Of a stretch of DNA of 21,400 bases, positions 14,698 through 21,400 are shown piece by piece. The notes below the pieces were generated by a model. That model worked only from the letters and a program-made list of their open reading frames with translations, searched no databases and was not told where the DNA came from. The stretch spans positions 1-21,400 of the forward strand of contig NZ_OMWD01000033.1 of NCBI RefSeq assembly GCF_900314695.1, in the 5' to 3' direction. This DNA comes from an uncultured Methanobrevibacter sp. (GTDB taxonomy: Archaea; Methanobacteriota; Methanobacteria; Methanobacteriales; Methanobacteriaceae). Both the position numbers and the translations under genes were made by a program. The first letter of the stretch is position 1; the number at the start of each line of letters is the position of its first letter.

Positions 14698-15402
14698 ATG
14701 AAAGTGTTGGCTAATTTTGAAGATAATCATAAAATCCAATCCAATTCCGCATTGGATGTTTTGTTGGGTGGAGGTTTTGAAAAAGGTACAATCACCCAAA
14801 TATTCGGACCTCCCAGTTCAGGTAAAAGCAATATTGCATTAACATTGGCAGTCAATGTTGCAAAAAATAATAGAAAAGTGATTTATATAGATACTGAAGG
14901 CGGAATTTCAATTGACAGGATTAAACAGATTTCAGGATCTGATTTTTCAAAAGTAGCTAACAACATAATTGTTTTTGAACCGACTAGTTTTATAGAACAA
15001 AATGAAAACTTGCGGTCAATTGATGTTTGGCTTAGAAAAAATCATGATGAAGTTGATTTGCTGGTTTTGGACTCTGCAGTTGCTCTCTACAGGGTTGATG
15101 ACATGAAATCCGCTAAATTAAATAAGGAATTGGGTAAACAGATGGGAGTGTTGTCCAAGATTGCAAGACAATACGATATCGCAGTAATATTGACAAATCA
15201 GATATATAATGCATTTGACGATGAAGGAAATAATGATGTCAAGGCAGTTGGCGGAACTATTTTGCAGTACTGGAGCAAAGTAATACTTCAATTGGAGCGC
15301 GGTGAAGAAATCAACCAAAGAATCGCCACTTTGATTCGCCACAGAAGTATTCCTGAAGGCAAAAAGGCCACTTTTTCAATAACTTCTCAGGGCATTATTT
15401 AG
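14698..15402 (+). CDS. radB: DNA repair and recombination protein RadB
   Basis: RadB is a euryarchaeal RecA/RadA paralogue thought to assist RadA in homologous recombination. The 234 residues are only the ATPase core; the N-terminal helix-hairpin-helix domain of RadA is absent, as is normal for RadB. The Walker A motif GPPSSGKSN is at 37-45, the Walker B strand DLLVLDSAVALYR at about 120-132, and VILTNQIYN and VGGTILQYWSKVILQLER follow, as in the RecA fold. The start lacks an SD and fits a leaderless transcript. The gene is divergent from the thioester adhesin and is followed by a separate promoter for the aminotransferase operon. Confidence 0.93.
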   Translation: MKVLANFEDNHKIQSNSALDVLLGGGFEKGTITQIFGPPSSGKSNIALTLAVNVAKNNRKVIYIDTEGGISIDRIKQISGSDFSKVANNIIVFEPTSFIEQNENLRSIDVWLRKNHDEVDLLVLDSAVALYRVDDMKSAKLNKELGKQMGVLSKIARQYDIAVILTNQIYNAFDDEGNNDVKAVGGTILQYWSKVILQLERGEEINQRIATLIRHRSIPEGKKATFSITSQGII

Positions 15403-15425
15403 GTACTTTTATTAATAATTAAAAA

Positions 15426-15435
15426 TATATATTTA
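15426..15435 (+). promoter_or_regulatory. TATA box of the aminotransferase operon
   Basis: TATATATTTA lies about 30 bp before the ATG at 15461. The expected transcript start near 15456 leaves a leader of only about 5 nt. Confidence 0.45.
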
Positions 15436-15460
15436 TTTTGGAATTGTTTGAGCTGATAAT

Positions 15461-16636
15461 ATGAGGGAAAAGGATTTTGATATTAAAACACCCAAAAAAA
15501 AGTTTCAAAAAACTGAACGGGTACCTCCAAAAGGTTATGATAATGCAAATGACTTTTTTGAGGATATGTATATGGATGAAGACATGATTTGGATGGGTCA
15601 AAATACAAACCATCTGCATGACGATACAATAGCCAATGCCATGATTGATGCAATTCACCAAAAGACATATTGCAAATATCCTGCCCCTGAAGGATTTTCT
15701 GAACTTAAACAATTGATTTTAGATGATTTGGATTTAGAGGAATTCGAAGTTTTACTGACTTCCGGTGCAACCGAATCTTTATATTTGGTCATGCAAGCGT
15801 TATTGGAATCTGAAGACAATGTAATCTTATCTGATCCTGGTTACTTTATTATTGGAGACTTTGCAAACAGATTTGCAGGCGAAGTCAGATATGTTCCTAT
15901 TTACTATGAAGAAAATGACTATAAGCTGACTCCGGATTTGGTGAGGAAAAATATGGACGAAAACACTCGTATGATTATTTTAATCGACCCATTAAATCCG
16001 TTAGGTTCTTCATACACCGAAGAGGAACTTAAAGAATTCGCTCAAATCGCAAAAGAAAACGATTTATACTTATTACACGACATAACCTACAAAGACTTTG
16101 CACGTGAGCATTTCCTAGTTGAAAATTATGCTCCAGGTCAAACTTTGACAATCTACAGCTTTTCAAAAATATTTGGAATGGCAGGTATGAGGATTGGAGG
16201 TGTCATCTCATCCAAACCGATTATCGATGCAATCAAAAATGCTGTTGTTAATGATTTGGGAGTGAATGTCATTTCCCAATACGGTGCAATTGCAGGTCTT
16301 AAATCAAAACCTGACTGGTTTGATAGAATAAGAGAAACATGTTTTGAAAACCAAAGGTTAATCAGTGAAATGATTGAACCGATTGATGGGGTATTTCTGC
16401 CGGTTTATCCGTCCGATGCAAACATGATGGTAATCGATTTGTCCGGTGCAGGAATAGACCCTAAAGAGATGTCCAATTATTTGATTCAGAAAAAATTGTT
16501 CACAAGGGAAGGGGAATACACTTCTGAAGAATTTGGTGACAGATACTTGCGTATAAGTTTTTCAATTCCAACTGAAGAGGTTAAAGTATTCTGTGAAGAA
16601 TTCCCTAAAGCTGTAGAGGCTTTAAGAAAAAAATAA
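15461..16636 (+). CDS. Class I/II pyridoxal-phosphate aminotransferase
   Basis: The 391 residues have the fold-type I aminotransferase signature set. TSGATESL binds the cofactor phosphate, N179 lies in IDPLNPLG, D207 and Y210 in HDITYKDF, the Schiff-base lysine is K236 in SFSKIFGMAGMRIGG, and the substrate-carboxylate arginine is R364 in YLRISFS. Length and motifs fit the aspartate / histidinol-phosphate aminotransferase superfamily, but the substrate cannot be assigned from sequence. It is the first gene of an operon: an iron-sulfur protein begins 10 bp after its stop and a DGC-domain protein follows with a 4-bp overlap. That company is unusual for a simple amino-acid transaminase and suggests a more specialised role. 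Confidence 0.88.
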   Translation: MREKDFDIKTPKKKFQKTERVPPKGYDNANDFFEDMYMDEDMIWMGQNTNHLHDDTIANAMIDAIHQKTYCKYPAPEGFSELKQLILDDLDLEEFEVLLTSGATESLYLVMQALLESEDNVILSDPGYFIIGDFANRFAGEVRYVPIYYEENDYKLTPDLVRKNMDENTRMIILIDPLNPLGSSYTEEELKEFAQIAKENDLYLLHDITYKDFAREHFLVENYAPGQTLTIYSFSKIFGMAGMRIGGVISSKPIIDAIKNAVVNDLGVNVISQYGAIAGLKSKPDWFDRIRETCFENQRLISEMIEPIDGVFLPVYPSDANMMVIDLSGAGIDPKEMSNYLIQKKLFTREGEYTSEEFGDRYLRISFSIPTEEVKVFCEEFPKAVEALRKK

Positions 16637-16646
16637 GGTTAATGGT

Positions 16647-17363
16647 ATGAGATTGAGATATCATCAACCTATTCCTAATTTTTACAATCAAGAAAACCCT
16701 CACCATCCCAATAATCTTATTTCCAATGATTTTTTACAGGAATTTGCTGATATAGCTATTGCTTCAAGATTTGTAGGATTGAGCTTTTCCAAGTTAAGTG
16801 AAGATTTTAAAAAAGAATGGGATATTGATTGGGACAATATCATTATTCTGAAATATCTGATGTCTGAAGATATCCTCAAGATGGAACCATCAGATGAAAA
16901 ATGCAAATTGATGGATGAGGAGTTCCAGGAATTCGGAGCCAAAACCTTCGCACTTGCGGATATATTGAGAGAAAACGGATTTAAAGCGGATTTGATCAAT
17001 CCGTTGGATGACCGTGTTAGCTTAAGGGCAATTGCAATGCAATCAAATGATGCCGTCATTACCCGAAGCAATATGTGCATGTTCAAAGAAGGTCTGAACC
17101 TTGGATTTTTCATGATTCAGACTTCAATAGAAAATCTGCCGTTCAAAACGGAAAATGAACTGAAATGGGTTGAGGATTACTGTTCAACATGCGGGGTCTG
17201 CATTGACAGATGTCCCGAAAAGGCATTTGACGAAAATGGAAAATTTTTAAGAAAGTTATGCACTGCACACCGTGAAGGATGCAGCCGTTGCATTAATTTC
17301 TGTCCATTTTATAAAAGAGGTTATGAAAAGGTTAAAAAAAGATATGGGAGAATGAAAAAATGA
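16647..17363 (+). CDS. QueG-like double [4Fe-4S] cluster protein
   Basis: This 238-residue cytoplasmic protein ends in two ferredoxin-type motifs: C179, C182, C185, C189 (CSTCGVCIDRCP) and C205, C212, C215, C219 (C-x6-CSRCINFCP). Together they should hold two [4Fe-4S] clusters. The arrangement and the preceding segment (DAVITRSNMCMFKEGLNLGFFMIQTSIENLPF) resemble the C-terminal part of epoxyqueuosine-reductase-like proteins, but the protein is shorter and I do not see the full cobalamin-binding domain. It probably transfers electrons in a reductive step. The start has a weak AAGGT upstream. Its stop overlaps the start of the next gene (ATGA at 17360). Confidence 0.82.
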   Translation: MRLRYHQPIPNFYNQENPHHPNNLISNDFLQEFADIAIASRFVGLSFSKLSEDFKKEWDIDWDNIIILKYLMSEDILKMEPSDEKCKLMDEEFQEFGAKTFALADILRENGFKADLINPLDDRVSLRAIAMQSNDAVITRSNMCMFKEGLNLGFFMIQTSIENLPFKTENELKWVEDYCSTCGVCIDRCPEKAFDENGKFLRKLCTAHREGCSRCINFCPFYKRGYEKVKKRYGRMKK

Positions 17364-17737
17364 GTGACAAAATAGCTTTAGTTTCATGCAGTGGATTAAG
17401 TCCGCTTGGATTAGTTGTAAGGGCAGCTAGTGTTGAGCTTGCCTTGGAAAACGAAAACATTGTTGCTGCGTGCATCACTGAATATTCTGCTCAGCCGAAC
17501 AATTGCTCACCAATTCTGGATGATGCAAAAATTGTTACAATAACTGGCTGCAGTGATGACTGTGCATCAGTAATATTAAAGAAAAAAGAAGTTGATTCAG
17601 TTAAAAACATCGCTGCCGATGCAGTTGTCAAAACTTATGACTTAAATCCGTTGGATGCTGTAAGGTTGGATGACGACGGTGAAAAGTCAGTTAAAATACT
17701 AAAAAAGTATATTCTTAAAGAATTGGAAAATATCTAA
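17360..17737 (+). CDS. DGC-domain (putative metal-binding) protein
   Basis: This 125-residue protein resembles the DGC family: SCSGLSPLGLVVRAASVEL at the N-terminus, then AACITEY, NNCSPIL, and ITGCSDDCASV where the family's DGC triad stands (here TGC). Five cysteines (C10, C38, C49, C64, C68) could bind zinc or another metal. Function is unknown. The ATG overlaps the stop of the iron-sulfur gene, so the two are translationally coupled. A bulged hairpin for termination lies 14 bp after its stop. Confidence 0.75.
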   Translation: MSDKIALVSCSGLSPLGLVVRAASVELALENENIVAACITEYSAQPNNCSPILDDAKIVTITGCSDDCASVILKKKEVDSVKNIAADAVVKTYDLNPLDAVRLDDDGEKSVKILKKYILKELENI

Positions 17738-17750
17738 AAAAAATCAAATT

Positions 17751-17796
17751 AAAGGGAATATTTAATCGGATAAGTAATAATATTCTCCTTTTTCTT
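17751..17796 (+). terminator. Hairpin terminator of the aminotransferase operon
   Basis: AAAGGGAATATT (17751-17762) pairs with AATATTC-T-CCTTT (17779-17791) over 12 bp with one bulged T, followed by a T-rich tract. It overlaps the 3' end of the convergent ABCE1 gene. In the other direction, ABCE1 is followed by eight T on its strand (opposite 17735-17747), which may serve as its own terminator. Confidence 0.5.
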
Positions 17797-19540
17797 TTTG
17801 TTCACGGTCTTTGTAACTGTCGAGTTTGTTAACTCTTGGTCTTTTTGTTTCCTTATCTCTTCTGAATGTAATATTGAGGTTTCCTAAAAATTCATTCATT
17901 GCGTTTCTTAAATCTGTTGGTTTGGAAGCATGGCCGTCCAGACCAGGAGTTCCATTGAAAACCATTGCCCTATCGGAAATGTAGTCGATAAATACGATAT
18001 CGTGGTCAACAATAAGTGATGCTGCATTTCTGCTTTCAACCATCTTACGAATGACTCTTGCAGCAATCAGTCTTTGTTCTACATCTAAAAATGCTGTAGG
18101 TTCGTCAAAAAGATATATTTCAGCATCCTTTGAAAGTGTGGCAGCAATGGCCAATCTTTGAAGTTCACCACCACTTAAACCATTAACTGGTTTGTCAAGC
18201 ATGTCATTTAAAGTCAAAGGATTCATTATTTCACTTTCAAAGATTTTACTTCCAAAGCTATGGGCATGCATATATAAAAAGTCACTGACGGTTCCTTCAA
18301 AGTCTGAAACAATGTATTGTGGCTTGTAGGCTATTGTGACTTCCTCATCTACTTCACCAGTAGTCGGGTCTTCGACTCCTGCAAGCATTTTTGCGAATGT
18401 GGTTTTACCGATACCGTTTGAACCAAAAGCAGTCACGATTTCATCATAAAAGATTTCGCCTGCTTCTGCAGTCAATGTAAATCCATCATATTCCTTATTC
18501 AAATCTGAATAGCTTGCAAGTGCATCCCCTTCATCCTCTGGAGTTGGTGGTCTTATTGTAAACTCGATTGGATTTTTTCTTATTCTGACATTTTCTTCAG
18601 CTAAAAATCCATTTATGTATGCATTGATACCTATACGAACTCCTTTTCTTCCGGACACTACACCGTATCCTCCAGGCTGTCCATATAATATGTGAACATT
18701 GTCAGACAGGGCATCTAAAGTAGCAAGGTCGTGCTCAATTACAAGAACGCTTTTTCCTTCTTCTGCAAGAGATCTGATTACTTTTACTGCATTAAGTCTT
18801 TGAGACACGTCAAGCCAGGATGTTGGTTCGTCAAAGTAGTAAAAGTCCCCTTCCCTTAAAACTGTTGCAGCAATTGCAACCCTTTGAAGTTCTCCACCAC
18901 TCAGGTTTTGCATTTCCCTGTCAAGAACGTTTTCAAGCTGCAGTTCTTTTGTAACATATTCTAGCTTGTCCCTTTCATTGACGTTTTCAAGTAAATCTTT
19001 CACTTTACCTTTAACGACCTTTGGAAGCTGGTCAACCATCTGTGGCTTTAGGATGGTTTTTATGTTTCCTTCGGACAAGTCCTGAAAATACTTCTGAAGT
19101 GAAGAACCTTTGTAAAACTCAATGACCTTTTCCCAGTTTTCAGGCGGATTTTCAAAATCTCCGAAGTTTGGTATCAGATTTCCAGATAATATATTCATGA
19201 TTGTGGATTTACCAATACCGTTAGGTCCTAAAAGTCCTAAAACAGTTCCTTCTTCAAGATTTGGAAGTCCAAATAATTCAAATTGGTTTTGTCCAAATCT
19301 GTGAATTGGATTGTCTGCCGCTTCAGGTAAGTTAATGATTGTAATAGCGTCAAATGGGCAGCGATTTGTACAGATACCGCACCCTTCACATAATTCTTCA
19401 GATATCAACGGTTTTTTTGTATCTTCATCAACTACTATGGTGTCTTCTTCCATTCTAACACCAGGACAGTAGTGAATACAGACATAATCACATTTTTTAG
19501 GCTGACATCTGTCCTTATCTAAAATTGAAATACGAGTCAT
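17762..19540 (-). CDS. abce1: ABCE1 / Rli1 ribosome-recycling ATPase
   Basis: ABCE1 splits ribosomes into subunits after termination. The 592 residues match the family length. The N-terminal iron-sulfur domain has C12, C17, C21, C25 and C51, C54, C57, C61 for two [4Fe-4S] clusters. Two ABC domains follow: Walker A GPNGIGKST at 105-113 with LSGGELQRVAIAATV, and Walker A GSNGIGKTT at 373-381 with LSGGELQRLAIAATL. Walker B segments FDEPTSWLD and FDEPTAFLD and both switch histidines (IEHD, VDHD) are present. An SD (AAGGAGAT) stands 4 nt before the ATG. The gene is monocistronic, divergent from pth2 across 123 bp and convergent with the aminotransferase operon. Confidence 0.97.
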   Translation of the reverse strand: MTRISILDKDRCQPKKCDYVCIHYCPGVRMEEDTIVVDEDTKKPLISEELCEGCGICTNRCPFDAITIINLPEAADNPIHRFGQNQFELFGLPNLEEGTVLGLLGPNGIGKSTIMNILSGNLIPNFGDFENPPENWEKVIEFYKGSSLQKYFQDLSEGNIKTILKPQMVDQLPKVVKGKVKDLLENVNERDKLEYVTKELQLENVLDREMQNLSGGELQRVAIAATVLREGDFYYFDEPTSWLDVSQRLNAVKVIRSLAEEGKSVLVIEHDLATLDALSDNVHILYGQPGGYGVVSGRKGVRIGINAYINGFLAEENVRIRKNPIEFTIRPPTPEDEGDALASYSDLNKEYDGFTLTAEAGEIFYDEIVTAFGSNGIGKTTFAKMLAGVEDPTTGEVDEEVTIAYKPQYIVSDFEGTVSDFLYMHAHSFGSKIFESEIMNPLTLNDMLDKPVNGLSGGELQRLAIAATLSKDAEIYLFDEPTAFLDVEQRLIAARVIRKMVESRNAASLIVDHDIVFIDYISDRAMVFNGTPGLDGHASKPTDLRNAMNEFLGNLNITFRRDKETKRPRVNKLDSYKDREQKEKGEYYYLSD

Positions 19541-19663
19541 TATAATCTCCTTAAAAATATAATCATATATAATTCTATTAATTCTATTTAATTAATTTAT
19601 TGTAAAATACTTGACTTTCAAAAAACTTTTTAATTATTTAGTTAAATATTTATTATTGATAAT

Positions 19664-20002
19664 ATGAAACAGGCAATGATTGTAAGAACAGATTTGAAAA
19701 TGGGCAAAGGAAAAATTGCTGCTCAATGCTGTCATGGAGCTATTGGTGCATACAAGAAATCTCCTCAGGATAAAATCAGGAAATGGGAAAATGAAGCTTA
19801 TGCAAAGGTAGTTTTAAAAGTTAAAACCAAGGAGGAACTTTTGGAGCTTAAAAAGTTGGCTGACCAAAAGGGAATTTCCAACTATCTTGTAGTTGATGCG
19901 GGAAGGACTCAGATACCTACATCATCAGTAACGGTTTTGGCACTTGGTCCTGATGAGGATGAAATAATTGATGAAGTGACTGGGGATTTGAAACTTTTAT
20001 AG
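19664..20002 (+). CDS. pth2: Peptidyl-tRNA hydrolase, archaeal type Pth2
   Basis: Pth2 frees tRNA from peptidyl-tRNAs that drop off the ribosome. The 112 residues are the usual size and show the conserved blocks MIVRTDLKMGKGKIAAQCCHGA (with K17, Q21 and H24), VDAGRTQIPTSSVTVLALGP and a C-terminal VTGDLKLL. AT-rich TATA-like sequence around 19627-19640 and the absence of a clear SD suggest a very short leader. The mfnE gene starts 51 bp downstream on the same strand, so read-through into the mfnE / zinc-ribbon / aEF1B cluster is likely. Confidence 0.97.
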   Translation: MKQAMIVRTDLKMGKGKIAAQCCHGAIGAYKKSPQDKIRKWENEAYAKVVLKVKTKEELLELKKLADQKGISNYLVVDAGRTQIPTSSVTVLALGPDEDEIIDEVTGDLKLL

Positions 20003-20053
20003 TTTAACTGTTATTTTAATGATGGCATTATTCAATTAAATGTGGTAGGTATT

Positions 20054-20716
20054 ATGGGCATAAAACACGTTGTAAAAATTGGGGGAAGTCTTTTTCCAGA
20101 TTATGCAATTGAACTTGCAAAACAATTGAAAAACACCAATTCACTAATTATTTTGGGTGGTGGCGATTTTGCAAATTTGATTCGCAAGTATGATGATGAA
20201 ATTCATTTTTCACAAGAAACAACTCATTGGACAGCTATAGATTGTATGGACATAATAGCTAAACTTGTTGATGATAAGGTAGATTCCACTAAATTGGTAT
20301 ATTCCATTGAAGAGGCAAATAAAATTTCTGATGATGGTTTTACTCCTATTTTTATTGTTTCAAGATTTTTAAAAACAGAAGATCCTTTCGAATGCTCATG
20401 GGATGTGACTTCAGATTCCATTGCAGCCTATGTTTCACATCTTCTAAATGCAAAGCTTTTAATAGTAACAAATGTAAATGGTATATATACCCAAGAACCG
20501 AAAGAGCATGGTTCAACATTCATAAGTAAAATCGATGCAACAACATTACTAACTTTTCAAGAGTCGTCGATTGATGTAATGTTACCGTCTCTTTTATTAG
20601 AGTTTGGGACTAATTGTTATGTTGTGAATGGGAAGTGCCCTGAAAGGGTTTTATCTTTAATAGATGATAATATAAATGATTATAACTTCGATTACACACA
20701 AATAATAGGTGAATAA
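20054..20716 (+). CDS. mfnE: MfnE, [5-(aminomethyl)furan-3-yl]methyl phosphate kinase
   Basis: MfnE is an amino-acid-kinase-fold enzyme that phosphorylates the aminomethylfuran phosphate to its diphosphate in methanofuran biosynthesis, so it marks a methanogen. In 220 residues it shows VVKIGGSLF (6-14), ILGGGDFANLIR (33-44), the family block CSWDVTSDSIAAY around W116-D121, and LIVTNVNGIY. I chose the ATG at 20054 because the protein then begins right before the first kinase strand, as in relatives; an in-frame GTG at 20042 would add four residues. AGGT (20047-20050) precedes the ATG closely. The next gene starts 1 nt after the stop. Confidence 0.88.
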   Translation: MGIKHVVKIGGSLFPDYAIELAKQLKNTNSLIILGGGDFANLIRKYDDEIHFSQETTHWTAIDCMDIIAKLVDDKVDSTKLVYSIEEANKISDDGFTPIFIVSRFLKTEDPFECSWDVTSDSIAAYVSHLLNAKLLIVTNVNGIYTQEPKEHGSTFISKIDATTLLTFQESSIDVMLPSLLLEFGTNCYVVNGKCPERVLSLIDDNINDYNFDYTQIIGE

Positions 20717-20717
20717 A

Positions 20718-20879
20718 ATGAAAGAAGTAGAATGTATTTCATGTAAACAAGAAATTCCATTAACCGGACCATTCGTAGAATTTGAATGTCCTATATGTGG
20801 AGCAAAAATAGCAAGATGTGAAAAATGCCGTACCTTTGGTCACGCTTACAAATGTGAATGTGGTTTTGAAGGACCATAA
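20718..20879 (+). CDS. 53-residue zinc-ribbon protein
   Basis: This small protein (MKEVECISCKQEIP...GFEGP) has four cysteine pairs: C6/C9, C24/C27, C34/C37 and C46/C48, enough for two zinc sites. It matches the archaeal small zinc-finger family that includes haloarchaeal HVO_2753 and is usually encoded beside the aEF1B gene, as here. Its SD (AGGTGA, 20707-20712) lies inside the end of mfnE, 5 nt before the ATG, so translation of the two is coupled. The role is unknown; a link to translation is suggested by the conserved neighbourhood. Confidence 0.88.
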   Translation: MKEVECISCKQEIPLTGPFVEFECPICGAKIARCEKCRTFGHAYKCECGFEGP

Positions 20880-20901
20880 GTTTTAAAATGGAGGAATTAG
20901 A

Positions 20902-21171
20902 ATGGGTGAAGTATTAACAACTATGAAAATCATGCCAGACAGTCCGGAAGTAGATTTAGAAGCTATCAAATCTACTATCGAAAGTTCAATGCCAGAAGGC
21001 GCTAAAATCCACGAAATTACTGAAGAGCCAATTGCATTTGGTTTGGTGGCTATCATCTTAAACTTCATTACTGAAGATGGTGAAGGCGGATCTGAACCTG
21101 TTGAAGAAATGGTTTCAGGTATTGAAGGCGTTGCCAGTATTGAAATTACTGGTGTCGGAAGATTAATGTAA
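20902..21171 (+). CDS. ef1b: Translation elongation factor 1-beta (aEF1B)
   Basis: aEF1B is the GDP/GTP exchange factor of elongation factor 1-alpha. The 89 residues are the typical archaeal length and cover only the exchange domain. Recognisable blocks are MGEVLTTMKIMPDSPEVDLE, the central EEPIAFGLVAIILNF and the C-terminal SGIEGVASIEITGVGRLM. A strong SD (GGAGG, 20890-20894) lies 7 nt before the ATG. It is the last gene of the mfnE / zinc-ribbon / aEF1B cluster; a hairpin with a T-rich tail follows. Confidence 0.97.
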   Translation: MGEVLTTMKIMPDSPEVDLEAIKSTIESSMPEGAKIHEITEEPIAFGLVAIILNFITEDGEGGSEPVEEMVSGIEGVASIEITGVGRLM

Positions 21172-21187
21172 GATTGATTTTCTGTAG

Positions 21188-21218
21188 TGGGAAAGATTAA
21201 AAAATCGATTTTTTCCCA
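21188..21218 (+). terminator. Probable terminator hairpin of aEF1B
   Basis: TGGGAAA (21188-21194) and TTTCCCA (21212-21218) can pair. Alternatively the perfect 16-bp palindrome AAAAAATCGATTTTTT (21199-21214) can fold. T-rich sequence follows. The two folds exclude each other, so the active form is uncertain. Confidence 0.5.
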
Positions 21219-21314
21219 TAATTTCTTATTTTAGACATTATAAAAATGTATTTTTGGGTTATTAAGATTAATAACTCTCATTACTCTATTTTTTTGGATA
21301 ATTTATCTTTAAAA

Positions 21315-21356
21315 TGCAAGAATACCACAACTTCTGCAAGTTGTGGATGAATTGCA
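21315..21356 (+). other. Strong imperfect hairpin in the terminal intergenic region
   Basis: CCACAACTT (21325-21333) and AAGTTGTGG (21338-21346) form a perfect 9-bp stem with loop CTGC. A symmetric 5x5 internal loop separates it from a second stem, TGCAA (21315-21319) with TTGCA (21352-21356). A T6 run lies at 21373-21378. No gene is visible in 21172-21400. It may be a structured leader, a small RNA, a DNA-binding site or a terminator for something read from either side. Confidence 0.55.
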
Positions 21357-21400
21357 CTATTGGGTGTACTGTCTTTTTTAATTAATTTTATTGTGTTTTA

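Noticed and set aside
14678..14701. A 7-codon upstream reading frame (ATG AAA ... TGA) whose stop overlaps the radB start as ATGA.
   Set aside because: The best TATA (14668-14676) places the transcript start at the radB ATG itself, so this short frame would not be in the mRNA.
17735..17761. Reading the A8 tract after the DGC gene as a terminator for that gene.
   Set aside because: On the plus strand it is an A-run and not a T-run. It fits termination of the minus-strand ABCE1 gene instead; the plus-strand operon has its own hairpin at 17751-17791.

Overview
The window looks like a piece of a Methanobrevibacter-type genome (Methanobacteriales, Euryarchaeota). The DNA is AT-rich. Archaeal marker genes are present: RadB, ABCE1, Pth2, aEF1B, an archaeal inositol-phospholipid synthase and the archaeal bifunctional fructose-bisphosphate aldolase/phosphatase. 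MfnE, a methanofuran-biosynthesis kinase, points to a methanogen. A very large Ig-repeat surface protein with a lysine-rich C-terminus resembles the adhesin-like proteins of pseudomurein-walled methanogens. Promoters look archaeal: TATA-like boxes, Shine-Dalgarno (SD) sequences of the GAGGTGA type, and several apparently leaderless genes. The genus is an inference from gene content, not from a marker alignment.

Layout. 3-4394 (+): 3' part of a giant adhesin-like protein built from four 256-codon units, closed by a terminator hairpin that contains the stop codon. 4690-5844 (+): thiI. 5874-6710 (-): a solitary Rpn-like PD-(D/E)XK nuclease. 7004-8101 (+): the highly expressed fbp gene. 8153-8775 (-): a decayed alpha/beta hydrolase remnant and a DUF3781 gene. 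8849-10666 (+): a two-gene MacB/LolD-type ABC exporter. 10667-11036: AT-rich spacer. 11037-12053 (+): a RhuM-family protein meeting a DUF357 / inositol-phospholipid-synthase pair (12050-12854, -) tail to tail. 12902-13483 (+): tsaC. 13495-14484 (-): a secreted, membrane-anchored protein that I read as a thioester-domain (TED) adhesin. 14698-15402 (+): radB. 15461-17737 (+): a three-gene operon of aminotransferase, double-[4Fe-4S] protein and DGC-domain protein. 17762-19540 (-): ABCE1. 19664-21171 (+): pth2, mfnE, a 53-residue zinc ribbon and aEF1B.

How the genes relate. Much of the window is housekeeping for translation and tRNA: ThiI (s4U), TsaC (t6A), Pth2, ABCE1 (ribosome recycling), aEF1B and the zinc ribbon. 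Carbon and coenzyme metabolism are represented by fbp and mfnE, lipid synthesis by the CDP-alcohol transferase, and DNA repair by radB. Cell-surface and accessory genes are interleaved: the repeat adhesin, the putative thioester adhesin, the exporter, Rpn, RhuM, DUF3781 and the hydrolase remnant.

The observation I rate highest is the putative thioester adhesin. It has a signal peptide, a domain with a single cysteine in a YCI motif and a downstream TQxxIW motif, a repeat stalk rich in glycosylation sequons, and a C-terminal membrane anchor. Other points of interest are the uncharacterised 15461-17737 operon, interlocked divergent promoters, stop codons embedded in terminator stems, and a strong unexplained hairpin at 21315-21356.
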